64,000 bases of DNA, taken from Lentzea sp. NBRC 102530 (GTDB lineage: Bacteria; Actinomycetota; Actinomycetes; Mycobacteriales; Pseudonocardiaceae). The stretch spans positions 248,001-312,000 of the forward strand of contig NZ_BSTF01000011.1 of assembly GCF_030269365.1 (NCBI RefSeq), given 5' to 3'. Of this stretch, positions 25,730 to 34,779 are shown in pieces (position 1 is the stretch's first letter; each line of letters begins with the position of its first letter). The notes beneath the pieces were generated by a model, which searched no databases, had not been told where the DNA came from, and saw only the letters and a list, made by a program, of their open reading frames with translations. The position numbers and the translations under genes were made by a program.

Positions 25730-26481
25730 GACGGCCTGTTCAGCGTGGCGACGAACTTGTAGCGGTCACCCCGGTACACCGAGCGCACCCACTCGATCGG
25801 GTTGCCGTCGGTGTCGTACGAGTGCCGCGACAGCAGCAGCATCGGCAGGCCGATGTCGGCGCCGAGCAGCTCTGCCTCTTCGGGCGAGGCCAGCGCGGTC
25901 TCGATCGTCTCCTCGGCGTGTCCCATCTCGACGCCGAACCGCTCCGAGAGCACCTGGTACAGCGACGCTCCCGGCGCCAGGTACCGGCGCAGCCCGCGGA
26001 AGCGACCCAGCGCGAGGTGGGTCGTCTCGATGGCCATCGGCTCGTTGTCGGCGAGCCGCAGGCGGTGCAGGCGCAGCACCTTCGCACCGGGACGCACGCC
26101 GAGGAGCCGGGCGAGCTCGGCCTCCGCGGGCATCTCGGAGGCCTCGATCAGCTTCGACGACGGCACGCGGCCCTGGGCGCGCATGTCCTCTGTGTACGAA
26201 GACAGCTGCAACCTCTGGGCGACTTTCGGTTCCGCCGCAAAGGTGCCCTTGCCCTGCACTCGGAGCAGGCGGCCTTCCACCGTCAGCTCGGCGAGCGCCT
26301 GGCGAACGGTCGTCCTGGAGACGTCGAACTCCGCCGCGAGCGACCGTTCCGTGGGGATCGGTGAACCCGGCGGCAGCGCCCTCAACAGGTCGAGCAGGTG
26401 CCGCTTGAGACCCCAGTACTTCGGTTCGCGTTGCGCACGCGTCCTGGCGTCCACGCCTGATGCAGGCGTCGTCTCCAGCAT
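25726..26481 (-). CDS. dasR: DasR-like GntR/HutC regulator of amino-sugar metabolism, 251 aa
   Basis: Transcription factor with an N-terminal winged helix (YWGLKRHLLDLLRALPPGSP ... FDVSRTTVRQALAELTVEGRL) and a C-terminal UTRA ligand domain. Long stretches follow streptomycete DasR closely: SSYTEDMRAQG, EPMAIETTHL, LPMLLLSRHSYDTDG and EWVRSVYRGDRYKFVA. DasR senses glucosamine-6-P and controls chitin/GlcNAc genes. ATG 26481 follows GAGGAGG at good spacing; upstream in-frame codons exist but are unlikely. It is divergent from the dasABC-like operon, whose leader holds a dre-like operator. Confidence 0.9.
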   Translation of the reverse strand: MLETTPASGVDARTRAQREPKYWGLKRHLLDLLRALPPGSPIPTERSLAAEFDVSRTTVRQALAELTVEGRLLRVQGKGTFAAEPKVAQRLQLSSYTEDMRAQGRVPSSKLIEASEMPAEAELARLLGVRPGAKVLRLHRLRLADNEPMAIETTHLALGRFRGLRRYLAPGASLYQVLSERFGVEMGHAEETIETALASPEEAELLGADIGLPMLLLSRHSYDTDGNPIEWVRSVYRGDRYKFVATLNRPS

Positions 26482-26607
26482 GGCCTCCTCCTCGCACTCC
26501 ATGTCACGCATCACAAGGATGCCTTGTCCGTGCCGATTCGTGCGTCCGAACCCCCGACATGAGCCACGAAATTCGTCCGATGACTTCGCAACGTCTTGGT
26601 CACGCGC

Positions 26608-26643
26608 TTGACAGACGCGGTGACGCAGCACACGCTGTTCCGC
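26608..26643 (+). promoter_or_regulatory. probable promoter of the dasABC-like operon
   Basis: TTGACA (26608-26613), 17-bp spacer, and a weak -10 CACGCT (26631-26636) place transcription start near 26643, exactly at the edge of the dre-like site. Confidence 0.45.
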
Positions 26644-26659
26644 ATTGGTCTACACCACT
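26644..26659. promoter_or_regulatory. dre-like DasR operator
   Basis: ATTGGTCTACACCACT matches the established DasR-responsive element ACTGGTCTAGACCACT at 14 of 16 positions. It lies just downstream of the predicted -10 of the solute-binding-protein gene, ideal for repression, and between dasR and its presumed target operon. Confidence 0.8.
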
Positions 26660-26704
26660 TGGACGTTCCGGCCGAGAGCCGGGCTTGGTGAAAGGGCGCG
26701 AACT

Positions 26705-27979
26705 GTGAAGGGCTGGAGAGGACTCGCTGTCGGTGCCGCCGCGCTGGCAGTGGCCGTGTCAGGTTGTGGCACGAGCACGAGCAGCGGTGGAGCCACGGAG
26801 ACCAAAGAGATCACCGTGTGGCTCATGGACGGCTCCGCGCCGACGACCCTGACCGACGCCTTGAACAAGGAGTTCGAGTCGGCGAACGGGATCAAGGTCA
26901 AGTACGAGGTCCAGAAGTGGACCGGCATCCAGGAGAAGCTGACCACCGCGCTGGCGAGCAGCACGCCGCCGGACGTCATCGAGCTCGGCAACACCCAGAC
27001 CGCGAGCTTCGCCGACCAGGGCACCCTCGCCGACCTGACCGCGGACGCGGGCCAGTTCAACGGCGGCGAGTGGCTCGGCGGCCTCAAGGACTCGCTGACG
27101 CTGAACGGCAAGCAGTACGGCGTGCCGTTCTACGCCGCGAACCGCACCGTCATCTACCGCACCGACCTGCTCAAGGCCGCGGGCGTGGAGAAGGCGCCGA
27201 CGTCGCGTGCCGAGTGGCTCGACGCGATCAACAAGCTCAAGGCCGCGAACGCGTCCAACCCGGACTTCCAGGCCCTGTACCTGCCCGGTCAGTCCTGGTA
27301 CTTCCTGCTGTCCCTGATCTGGGACGAGGGCGGCGACATCGCCAAGCAGGACGGCGGCAAGTGGACGGGCACCCTCGACACGCCGCAGGCGAAGGCCGGT
27401 TTCCAGGCGTACAAGGAGCTCTACGACGCGTCGGCCACCAAGAAGGTCCCGGCGGACATCGACGAGGCGAAGCCCCAGCAGATGGAGGTCTTCGGCACGG
27501 GCAACGTCGGCATGATGGTCGGCCTCCCGTGGGAGCTCGGCGGCGCCGTGAAGGCGAAGCCGGACCTGGCCGACAAGACCTCGGCGTTCCCGATCCCGTC
27601 CAAGAAGGCCGGTTCGGCCGCGCCGGTGTTCCTCGGCGGCTCGAACCTCGCCATCCCGGCGTCCAGCAAGAACGCCGACGCGGCCAAGAAGTACCTGGCG
27701 CTGCTGTCCTCCAAGAACTACCAGGACCAGCTCGCCGCGGGTGGTGCCGTCCCCGGTACCTCCAAGGACACCTCGAAGCTCGCCAGCAACGCGATCGGCA
27801 AGGCCATGGCGGACTCCTCCCCCAACGGCAAGGTCACCCCGGTGACGCCGAAGTGGGCGGCCGTCGAGGCGGGCCAGAACCCGCTGAAGGACGCGCTCAC
27901 CGCGTACCTGACCGGCGCGAAGACGCTGGACCAGGCGACGAAGGACGCGAGCGACGCCATCACCAAGGCGATGGCCTAG
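26705..27979 (+). CDS. dasA: DasA-like lipoprotein, sugar-binding subunit of ABC importer, 424 aa
   Basis: Extracellular family-1 solute-binding protein anchored by a lipobox: signal MKGWRGLAVGAAALAVAVSGCG with Cys as +1. Typical domain landmarks are EITVWLMDGSAP, IQEKLTTALASSTPPDVIELGNTQ and YGVPFYAANRTVIYRTDLLKAAG. It is followed by two permeases, a GH3 enzyme and a SIS isomerase, and preceded by a dre-like operator, as for the chitobiose transporter DasABC. GTG 26705 puts Met at the start of the signal peptide; a frame from 26645 would begin inside the operator. Confidence 0.87.
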   Translation: MKGWRGLAVGAAALAVAVSGCGTSTSSGGATETKEITVWLMDGSAPTTLTDALNKEFESANGIKVKYEVQKWTGIQEKLTTALASSTPPDVIELGNTQTASFADQGTLADLTADAGQFNGGEWLGGLKDSLTLNGKQYGVPFYAANRTVIYRTDLLKAAGVEKAPTSRAEWLDAINKLKAANASNPDFQALYLPGQSWYFLLSLIWDEGGDIAKQDGGKWTGTLDTPQAKAGFQAYKELYDASATKKVPADIDEAKPQQMEVFGTGNVGMMVGLPWELGGAVKAKPDLADKTSAFPIPSKKAGSAAPVFLGGSNLAIPASSKNADAAKKYLALLSSKNYQDQLAAGGAVPGTSKDTSKLASNAIGKAMADSSPNGKVTPVTPKWAAVEAGQNPLKDALTAYLTGAKTLDQATKDASDAITKAMA

Positions 27980-27989
27980 CCAAGCTGAG

Positions 27990-28988
27990 ATGACGGCCGT
28001 CAACACGACCGAAGCGGCAGCGCCGGCGGGGACCATCCCCCCGGCGCTGCCGCCTGCCACGACCCGGGGGGCGCCCAAGCGGCGCCGCCGGGGCAGTGCC
28101 TTCGACCGGGCACTGCCCTACCTGCTGCTCGCACCCGCCCTGATCGCGATCCTCTGGCTGATCGGCTGGCCGGTCGTCTCCGTCTTCGTGACGAGCTTCC
28201 GCCAGCTGAACCTCGGCGAGCTGGTGCGCGGCGAGGTCGTGTGGACGGGCCTCGACAACTACGCCGCCGTCCTGCAGGACGAGCGGTTCTGGATCGCCTC
28301 GCTGCGGACCGTCGTGTTCACCGTCGCCGTCGTCGGCGCCTCGGTGGGCACGGGTCTCGGCATCGCGTTGCTGATGCGCGTGCTCACGCCGTGGGTGCGG
28401 ATCGCGTTGCAGATCGCGATGCTCTGCGCGTGGGCCATGCCGATCCTGGCGTCCACCACGGTCTACCAGTGGATGTTCGACCAGAACTACGGCATCTTGA
28501 ACAAGACGCTGGTGCAGCTGGGTTTCGACTCCTACGCCGGCTACTCGTGGTTCTCCTCGGGCACGTCGACGCTGTCCGTCGTCGGTCTGCTGATCATCTG
28601 GCAGGCGATCCCCTTCCTCGCCTTCTCGCTCTACGCCGGGCTCGTCGGCATTCCGCGCGACCTCTACGAGGCGGCGGGCATCGACGGCGCCTCGCCGTGG
28701 CAGACGTTCCGCGCGGTCACGTGGCCGGAGATCCGGTCGCTGCTGATGATGGTGACGTTCCTGTCGACCCTGTGGGACTTCAAGGTCTTCGCCCAGATCT
28801 GGGTGTTCCGCGAGGGCGGTCCCAGCGGTGAGTCGACGACGCTGCCGGTGCTGCAGTACCTGGAGGGCATCGCGAAGAGCCACTTCGGCGTCGCGGCCGC
28901 GATCTCCGTGCTGATGATGCTGATCCTCGGCCTGATCACGTTCCAGTACCTGCGCAAGCTGCTGCAGACCGAGGAGGGCAAGCTCTGA
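27990..28988 (+). CDS. dasB: DasB-like sugar ABC transporter permease, 332 aa
   Basis: Six-helix MalF-type inner-membrane permease. A Pro/Ala- and Arg-rich cytoplasmic N-terminus precedes helix 1 (ALPYLLLAPALIAILWLIG). The EAA loop that contacts the ATPase reads YEAAGIDGASPWQTFRAVTWPEI. No ATP-binding subunit is encoded here; in streptomycetes the shared ATPase MsiK serves DasABC, so the same is likely. The stop overlaps dasC by one base. Confidence 0.87.
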   Translation: MTAVNTTEAAAPAGTIPPALPPATTRGAPKRRRRGSAFDRALPYLLLAPALIAILWLIGWPVVSVFVTSFRQLNLGELVRGEVVWTGLDNYAAVLQDERFWIASLRTVVFTVAVVGASVGTGLGIALLMRVLTPWVRIALQIAMLCAWAMPILASTTVYQWMFDQNYGILNKTLVQLGFDSYAGYSWFSSGTSTLSVVGLLIIWQAIPFLAFSLYAGLVGIPRDLYEAAGIDGASPWQTFRAVTWPEIRSLLMMVTFLSTLWDFKVFAQIWVFREGGPSGESTTLPVLQYLEGIAKSHFGVAAAISVLMMLILGLITFQYLRKLLQTEEGKL

Positions 28989-29806
28989 TGCTCAAGAAGT
29001 CTGCCGCGAACATCACGGGCCTCCTGCTCGCGTTGTTCTTCATCTTCCCGACGTACTGGATGATCACGTCGGCGTTGAAGCCCAAGGGCACGACGATCAC
29101 GTCGGACTACGACCTGATCCCGTTCTCGGTGACGTTCTCGAACTTCGTCACGGCGTGGACCAAGCCGGGCTTCCTGTCGTCGCTCGGCAACAGCCTCCTC
29201 GTGACGCTCACCGCCGTGCTCGCCGCGGTGGTCATCGGCATCACGGCGGCGGTCGCCATGTCGCGCTTCGCGTTCCGCGGCCGCAAGAGCTTCGTGCTGC
29301 TGATGCTGATCGCGCAGATGGCGCCGTTCGAGGCGTTGCTGATCCCGATGTTCCTGATGATGCGGGACCTCCAGCTCTACGAACACCTGTCGTCGCTGAT
29401 CCTCGTGTACTTCGCGGTGACGCTGCCGTTCTGCGCGTGGACGTTGCGCGGGTTCGTCAACGGCATCCCGGCCGAACTCGAAGAGGCCGCGATGGTCGAC
29501 GGCTGCGGGCGGTGGAAGGCGTTCCAGAAGGTGACGCTGCCGCTGCTCGGTCCCGGTCTCGTGGCCACCTCGGTGTTCGCGTTCATCACGGCGTGGAACG
29601 AGTTCCTCTTCGCCAAGGTGCTGATCCGCAGCCAGGACAGCGAGACGCTGCCCGTGTGGCTGTCGGGGTTCCAGACCGCGTTCGGCACGGACTGGGGTGG
29701 CGCGATGGCCGCGTCCGTCCTGTTCACCGTGCCCGCGCTGGTGTTCTTCCTCATCGTGCAACGCAAGATGGTCGCCGGCGTCACCGCTGGTGCTGTGAAG
29801 GGATGA
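28988..29806 (+). CDS. dasC: DasC-like sugar ABC transporter permease, 272 aa
   Basis: MalG-type permease with six hydrophobic helices and the EAA loop LEEAAMVDGCGRWKAFQKVTLPLLGPG. Its ATG (28988) overlaps the dasB stop (TGATG). It forms the second half of the membrane channel with the preceding protein. The terminal sequence MVAGVTAGAVKG is typical of MalG-type permeases. Confidence 0.88.
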   Translation: MLKKSAANITGLLLALFFIFPTYWMITSALKPKGTTITSDYDLIPFSVTFSNFVTAWTKPGFLSSLGNSLLVTLTAVLAAVVIGITAAVAMSRFAFRGRKSFVLLMLIAQMAPFEALLIPMFLMMRDLQLYEHLSSLILVYFAVTLPFCAWTLRGFVNGIPAELEEAAMVDGCGRWKAFQKVTLPLLGPGLVATSVFAFITAWNEFLFAKVLIRSQDSETLPVWLSGFQTAFGTDWGGAMAASVLFTVPALVFFLIVQRKMVAGVTAGAVKG

Positions 29807-29809
29807 CGC

Positions 29810-31228
29810 GTGGATCAGTTGGCCGCAGCCGTTCTGCTTCCCGGCTTCACCGGAACGACCGCCCCCGACTGGTTGTTGCGGCGCGTCGCTGACGGGCTGG
29901 GCGGCGTTGTGCTCTTCGGGCGCAACGTCGTCGACGACGCCCAGGTGACCGCGCTGTGCACCGAACTCCGCGCGGTGCGCCCGGACGTGGTGATCGGCAT
30001 CGACGAGGAGGGCGGCGACGTCACGCGTCTCGACGCGGGTCGCGGTTCCGAGGTGCCGGGCAACCACGCGCTGGGCGCGGCGGACGACCTCGACCTCACC
30101 CGCTCGGTGGCCGCCTCGATCGGCGCCCGCCTGGCGAAGTGCGGCATTTCGCTGAACCTCGCGCCGTCCGCCGACCTCGTGCTGACGCTCGACGACCCGA
30201 TCATCGGCGTCCGCGCGTTCGGGTCGGACCCGGTGCTGGCGGCTCGTCACGTCGCGGCGTGGGTCGAGGGACTGCAGGCCGTGGGCGTCGCCGCCTGCGC
30301 CAAGCACTTCCCCGGCCACGGAGCGTCCACTGAGGACTCCCACGAGCAGCTGCCGGTGCTCCCCCGCACCGAGGAACAGCTGCGCGCCGTGGAGCTCGTG
30401 CCGTTCCAGGCGGCGGTGAACGCGGGCGTCCGCTCGATCATGACCGGCCACCTGGTCGTCCCCGAGTGGGGCCCGGCGCCGGTGACGCTGAACAAGCACG
30501 CGATCGACCTGCTCCGCACCGAGCTGGGCTTCACCGGCGCGGTGATCACCGACGGCCTGGACATGAAGGCGGTCGGTGGCGACCTGGCCCAGGGCGCCGT
30601 GCGCGCGTTGGCAGCAGGCGTCGACGCGATGTGCCTCGGCGGCATGTCGTTGGACGACAACGACATCCAGTGGTTGATCGACTCGATCGTCGCGGCCGTG
30701 AAGTCCGGTGAACTCTCCGAGGAACGCCTGACCCAGGCAGCCGCCCGCTCGCTCGCCCTCGGCCTGCCGCCGTCCACCGTGGACGCCCACGACGCGGAGA
30801 TCGGCATGACCGCCGCCCGCCGGGCCGTGGAGGTCCGGGGCAGGGTCGACGTCGGTTCCGCTCCGGTCGTCGTGGACCTCGTGGTCGACCCGTCGATCGC
30901 CGTGGGCGACGTCCCGTGGGGTCTCGGCCCGTACCTGCGCGAGGTCCTGCCGGGCACCGAGGTGATCGCGGCCCGCGACGTCTCGGCCGACGAAGTGGCC
31001 GCCTCGGCGGGTACCCGGACAATCGTGGTCGTGACCAGAGACGCTCACCGCCACACGAGCGCTCGACAACTGGTAACAAACTTAACTAATCTGGGCCTGG
31101 ACGTGGTGCACGTGGAAACCGGCGTGCCGGGTCCGGACCTGGGCAGCGTCGCCCGCATCGACACCCACGGCGGTTCTCGGGTGAGCCTCCGAGCCGCGGC
31201 CGAGCTGATCCTGAAAGGCACCACATGA
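29810..31228 (+). CDS. dasD: glycoside hydrolase family 3 beta-N-acetylhexosaminidase (DasD-like), 472 aa
   Basis: Probable cytosolic enzyme (no signal peptide) that splits imported GlcNAc disaccharides. NagZ-type motifs: IGIDEEGGDVTRL, CAKHFPGHGASTEDSHEQLP (the His of the GH3 nucleophile-partner loop), and the nucleophile Asp in GAVITDGLDMKAV. A C-terminal extension beyond the NagZ barrel covers ~130 residues. GTG 29810 starts 4 bp after the permease stop. It fits the das operon order known from streptomycetes. Confidence 0.87.
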   Translation: MDQLAAAVLLPGFTGTTAPDWLLRRVADGLGGVVLFGRNVVDDAQVTALCTELRAVRPDVVIGIDEEGGDVTRLDAGRGSEVPGNHALGAADDLDLTRSVAASIGARLAKCGISLNLAPSADLVLTLDDPIIGVRAFGSDPVLAARHVAAWVEGLQAVGVAACAKHFPGHGASTEDSHEQLPVLPRTEEQLRAVELVPFQAAVNAGVRSIMTGHLVVPEWGPAPVTLNKHAIDLLRTELGFTGAVITDGLDMKAVGGDLAQGAVRALAAGVDAMCLGGMSLDDNDIQWLIDSIVAAVKSGELSEERLTQAAARSLALGLPPSTVDAHDAEIGMTAARRAVEVRGRVDVGSAPVVVDLVVDPSIAVGDVPWGLGPYLREVLPGTEVIAARDVSADEVAASAGTRTIVVVTRDAHRHTSARQLVTNLTNLGLDVVHVETGVPGPDLGSVARIDTHGGSRVSLRAAAELILKGTT

Positions 31229-32268
31229 CCACGCCCCAGCCAGGCCGGCACATGGCAGCGGAGATCGCGGCCCAGCCGGAGATCTTCTCGTCGCTCTACG
31301 CCTCGCGCGCCGCGATCGCCGAGGTGGCGGCCGTGATCCGCGAACGGGCCCCGCGCTTCGTCCTGTTCGCGGCCCGCGGCTCCAGCGACCACGCCGCCAT
31401 CTACGCCAAGTACCTCACCGAGATCCTGCTGCAGCTCCCGGCCGGTCTGGTCTCCGCCTCGACGACCACGCTGTACGGCGCCGAGCCGGACCTGCGCGAC
31501 GTCCTGCTGGTCACGGTCTCCCAGTCCGGCGGCTCCCCCGACCTGCTGGAGGTCACCGCCTCCTACCGCCGCCGGGGCGCCCTCACCGTCGCGGTCACCA
31601 ACACGGCCTCCTCGCCGTTGAACGCGGCGGCGGAGCTCTCGGTGGACGTCTCCGCGGGCGTCGAACACGCCGTGGCCGCCACCAAGACCTACTCGGCCAC
31701 GCTGCTGGCCCTGTACCTCCTGGTCGACGCCATCCGCGGCGGCAACGGCGAGGCGGCCGCGTCGCTGGGCGACCTGGCCCAGGTCACCCTGGACGCGTCG
31801 GCCCCGACCGTCGACGAGGCGGTGCGCCGCTACCGGTTCGTGGACCGCGTCCTCACCACGGGCCGCGGCTACTCCTACGCCACCGCCCTGGAAGCTTCGC
31901 TGAAGCTGGCCGAGACCTCCTACCTGGCGGCCCGCGCGTACAGCGGCGCGGACCTGCTGCACGGCCCGGTGGCCGCGGTGGACGGCGAGACCGCGGTCCT
32001 GGCCGTCACGTCCCTGGGCAAGGGCGGCGACTCGTTGCGCGACGCCCTGGACGTGGTGCACCAGCGCGGGGCGGACGTCGTGGCCGTCGGCTCGGCCTCG
32101 GAGAAGGTGGGCGCGACGCTGTCGATCCCGATCCCCGAGACCGCCGAGGAGGTGGCGCCCGTCCTGGAGATCCTCCCGGTGCAGCGCCTGGCCTACGGCC
32201 TGGCCCTGGCCCGCGGCGGCGACCCGGACAGCCCGCGCGGCCTGAACAAGGTCACCAGGACCCTCTGA
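31225..32268 (+). CDS. SIS-domain sugar isomerase, glucosamine-6-P deaminase-like (NagB-II/AgaS type), 347 aa
   Basis: Two SIS domains. The first has FAARGSSDHAAIYAKYL and VSQSGGSPDLLEVTASYRRRG, the second AETSYLAARAYSGADLLHGPVAAV. There is no glutaminase domain, so it is not GlmS; in this operon, conversion of glucosamine-6-P to fructose-6-P is the obvious role. The ATG overlaps the GH3 gene stop. Followed by a strong terminator that ends the das operon. Confidence 0.83.
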   Translation: MTTPQPGRHMAAEIAAQPEIFSSLYASRAAIAEVAAVIRERAPRFVLFAARGSSDHAAIYAKYLTEILLQLPAGLVSASTTTLYGAEPDLRDVLLVTVSQSGGSPDLLEVTASYRRRGALTVAVTNTASSPLNAAAELSVDVSAGVEHAVAATKTYSATLLALYLLVDAIRGGNGEAAASLGDLAQVTLDASAPTVDEAVRRYRFVDRVLTTGRGYSYATALEASLKLAETSYLAARAYSGADLLHGPVAAVDGETAVLAVTSLGKGGDSLRDALDVVHQRGADVVAVGSASEKVGATLSIPIPETAEEVAPVLEILPVQRLAYGLALARGGDPDSPRGLNKVTRTL

Positions 32269-32282
32269 TCCGCACCACCGAG

Positions 32283-32317
32283 GAGCCCCGCCCGGTCCCC
32301 CCGGGCGGGGCTCTTTT
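32283..32317 (+). terminator. Rho-independent terminator of the das operon
   Basis: GAGCCCCGCCCGG (32283-32295) pairs with CCGGGCGGGGCTC (32301-32313) over a 5-nt loop, followed by TTTT: a textbook terminator. Confidence 0.88.
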
Positions 32318-32320
32318 CCG

Positions 32321-33349
32321 TCAGTGGAACGTCTCGTCGACGAGCCTCTTCGTCATCTCCTGGAACGCCGGTGCGAGCGACAGGCCGGCGTCGTCGACGT
32401 AGTTCAGCGCGGCGGTCAGGACCTTGCCGCCGTCGGCCGTCGCGTACATCAGCGCGGCGTGGCCCATCGCGCCGCCGTTGTGCGAGATCACCTTGCCGCC
32501 GCCCGTCTCCTGGACGAACACGCCCAGGCCGTAGCCCACCTTCGGGTGCGGGTCGAGCATCTCGGCGAGCAGCGGGGCCGGCAGGAGTTCACCCCGCACC
32601 AGCGCGCCGACGAACGTGGCGAGGTCCGCGGTCGTCGAGATCATGTCACCGCCGCTCGAGATCCACGACGGGTCGAGGCGGGTGAGGTCGATCGTCTCGT
32701 CCTCGTGCCGGTGGTAGGCGTGGGCGTGCGGTTCGGCGATCTCCGGTCCGGTCGGCACCGAGGTGTCGTCCAGGCCGAGCGGGTCGAGCACCAGTTCGCG
32801 CATCGCCTCGGCGAACGGGACGCCGGCGATCCTCTGCACGAGGAGCCTGGCGATCACGTAGTTGGTGTTGGAGTAGCTCCAATCCGCACCCGGCTCGAAC
32901 CGCGCGGGCTTGGCCAGCGCGAACCGCACGAGGTCCTCCGGGCGGTGCGACTGGAAGCGGTTGTCCAGCCACTCCCTTCCCTGCCAGGGGATCCCCGGCG
33001 CGACCGTGCCGTCCTCGTAGTACTCGCCGGTGTGGTTGAAGATCCCGCTGGTGTGCTGGAGCAGCATCCGGACCGTGATCCGGGGGTCGACGCCGAACTC
33101 GGGCAGGTGCGCGTCCACCGCGTCGTCCAGCCCGACCCGGCCGTCCGCCACGAGCCGCAGGACCGCCGCCGCGACGAACGTCTTGGTGTTGCTGCCGATC
33201 CGGACGTACCCGTTCGGCGGTGGCTGCGCGCTTCCGTCCAGTTCGCTCGACCCGGCACACGCGATCTGGTCGCCGTGTTCGTCACGCACGCGGATCGTCA
33301 CACCGAGGAGACCGGCGTCGACCATGACCTGAGCAAGTTCGTTTCCCAT
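32321..33349 (-). CDS. serine hydrolase of the beta-lactamase/D-alanyl-D-alanine carboxypeptidase family, 342 aa
   Basis: Penicillin-binding-fold hydrolase. Motif 1 is S-x-x-K in IGSNTKTFVAA (nucleophile Ser), motif 2 is Y-S-N in WSYSNTNYVIA, and motif 3 is HNGG in VISHNGGAMGH. No signal peptide is visible, so it may be cytosolic or exported by another route. Substrates of this family range from peptides to esters. Its upstream region carries a 16-bp palindrome and repeated GTTGCA words, suggesting dedicated regulation. Confidence 0.87.
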   Translation of the reverse strand: MGNELAQVMVDAGLLGVTIRVRDEHGDQIACAGSSELDGSAQPPPNGYVRIGSNTKTFVAAAVLRLVADGRVGLDDAVDAHLPEFGVDPRITVRMLLQHTSGIFNHTGEYYEDGTVAPGIPWQGREWLDNRFQSHRPEDLVRFALAKPARFEPGADWSYSNTNYVIARLLVQRIAGVPFAEAMRELVLDPLGLDDTSVPTGPEIAEPHAHAYHRHEDETIDLTRLDPSWISSGGDMISTTADLATFVGALVRGELLPAPLLAEMLDPHPKVGYGLGVFVQETGGGKVISHNGGAMGHAALMYATADGGKVLTAALNYVDDAGLSLAPAFQEMTKRLVDETFH

Positions 33350-33459
33350 GAGCGAAACGCTACGGCGCGTTTCCTTATTGCAACAACATCCTTGCAGGCC
33401 TCAAGCCGATTATCAGCAGCTGAAAGCCTCAAGATCGTTGCATCGGGTGTGCACTCAAC

Positions 33460-33475
33460 GCAACGATATCGTTGC
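33460..33475. promoter_or_regulatory. 16-bp palindromic operator-like element with repeated half-sites
   Basis: GCAACGATATCGTTGC is perfectly self-complementary. The half-site ATCGTTGCA recurs at ~33434-33442, and TTGCA words occur at ~33378 and ~33392, all upstream of the serine hydrolase gene. A cooperative repressor or activator is plausible; its identity is not evident. Confidence 0.5.
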
Positions 33476-33504
33476 AATGGATGGATTCTGAACCCCGCGC
33501 ACGA

Positions 33505-33551
33505 CAGAGGGCGCTCCCTCCCCGTGCGACGGGGGACGGAAGCGCCCTCTG
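33505..33551 (-). terminator. terminator downstream of nagA
   Basis: CAGAGGGCGCT (33505-33515) pairs with AGCGCCCTCTG (33541-33551); the 25-nt interior forms a second C-rich/G-rich stem, giving a long hairpin 11 bp beyond the nagA stop. Confidence 0.7.
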
Positions 33552-33561
33552 AGCGTTGGTG

Positions 33562-34767
33562 CTACTGGCCCGCGGTCGCGTACCCGGCCGCGACCGGCGC
33601 GGCCACCACCGGGGAGTCCGCGTCGAACACGACCTGGCCGTCGACCCAGACCTTCCTGGGCCGCAACTCGTCGTCCCACCACACCAGGTCGGCCACGGCA
33701 CCGGGCGCGAGGCGACCGAGACCGGACTCGCCGATGACCTCGGCGGGCACGATCGTGGCCGATGCGAGCGCGTCGGCCACCGGCACGCCCACGGACACGA
33801 TGTTGCGCACGGCGCGGTCCAGCGTGAGCGCGGAGCCGGCGATCGTGCCCTCCGGCGAGCGCGGCACGCCGTCCTCGGTGAGCAGCACGTCCGCCCCACC
33901 GAGGTGGTAGCGGCCGGGCGGCATCCCCGCGGCGGCGACGGCGTCCGTGACCAGTGCGACTCGTGATCCGGCGGCGTTGAACACGAGGCGGCACACGTCC
34001 GGGCCCACGTGGGCCAGGTCGGCGATGAGGCCGAGGGTGAACCGCTCGTCGACCAGGGCGACCCCGGGCACACCGGGTTCGCGGTGGCCGAGCGGCCGCT
34101 GGGCGTTGAACAGGTGCGTCACCATGCGGGCACCCGCATCGGCGGCGGCGCGGGTCTGCTCGCCCGTGGCGTCGGAATGGCCCACCGCGACGAGCACACC
34201 GGCCTCGACGAGACGGCGGACCGCCTCCAGACCACCGGGCTGCTCGGGAGCCATGGTCACCATCCGCAACGCGCGGCGGATCAGCTCGTCGTCCAGCAGG
34301 GCCGAGATCTGGTCAGGACCAGGCTCGACCATGAACGACGGGTCGTGCACCCCTGCCCGTTTCGGCGACAGGAAGGGGCCTTCGAGATGTACGCCCAACG
34401 GCCGCGCTCCCACGCCGTAAGGCAGGGCAGCGGAAGCCGCCAGAACGGCACGGGCCTGCCTCAACACCACGTCGACCGGTGCGGTGATCAACGTGGGCAG
34501 GAACCGGGTCACACCGGTGGACGGCAGTGCTTCGGCCACGGAACGCATCCCGTCGGCGTCCACCTCGGCGAAGTCGACGCCGACGGCGCCGTTCACCTGC
34601 ACGTCGACCAGGCCCGGCGTCAGCAGGCCGTCGGACAGGACCTCCGCGCCGGGTGGTGCTTCACCGGTGGTCACCTCGACGATGCGGCCGTCCCTGATCC
34701 GCACCGAGGCAGGACCGACGATCGTGCGACCGAGCAATGCGCGCGGTGCTGCGACAACGGCGTCCAA
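33562..34767 (-). CDS. nagA: N-acetylglucosamine-6-phosphate deacetylase, 401 aa
   Basis: Amidohydrolase that turns GlcNAc-6-P into glucosamine-6-P, the DasR effector. Metal and catalytic features: PGLVDVQVNGAVGVDF, HLEGPFLSPKRAGVHD (conserved Glu), VGHSDATGEQ, MVTHLFNAQRPLGHREPG (His), and LVTDAVAAAGMPPG (catalytic Asp). TTG 34767 is preferred as start: AAGGAGGG sits just upstream and a -10 (CATAAT, 34798-34793) plus the dre-like operator lie immediately before; in-frame ATGs further up would be inside the promoter. A single-gene unit under probable DasR control. Confidence 0.9.
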   Translation of the reverse strand: MDAVVAAPRALLGRTIVGPASVRIRDGRIVEVTTGEAPPGAEVLSDGLLTPGLVDVQVNGAVGVDFAEVDADGMRSVAEALPSTGVTRFLPTLITAPVDVVLRQARAVLAASAALPYGVGARPLGVHLEGPFLSPKRAGVHDPSFMVEPGPDQISALLDDELIRRALRMVTMAPEQPGGLEAVRRLVEAGVLVAVGHSDATGEQTRAAADAGARMVTHLFNAQRPLGHREPGVPGVALVDERFTLGLIADLAHVGPDVCRLVFNAAGSRVALVTDAVAAAGMPPGRYHLGGADVLLTEDGVPRSPEGTIAGSALTLDRAVRNIVSVGVPVADALASATIVPAEVIGESGLGRLAPGAVADLVWWDDELRPRKVWVDGQVVFDADSPVVAAPVAAGYATAGQ

Positions 34768-34779
34768 GATCCCTCCTTG

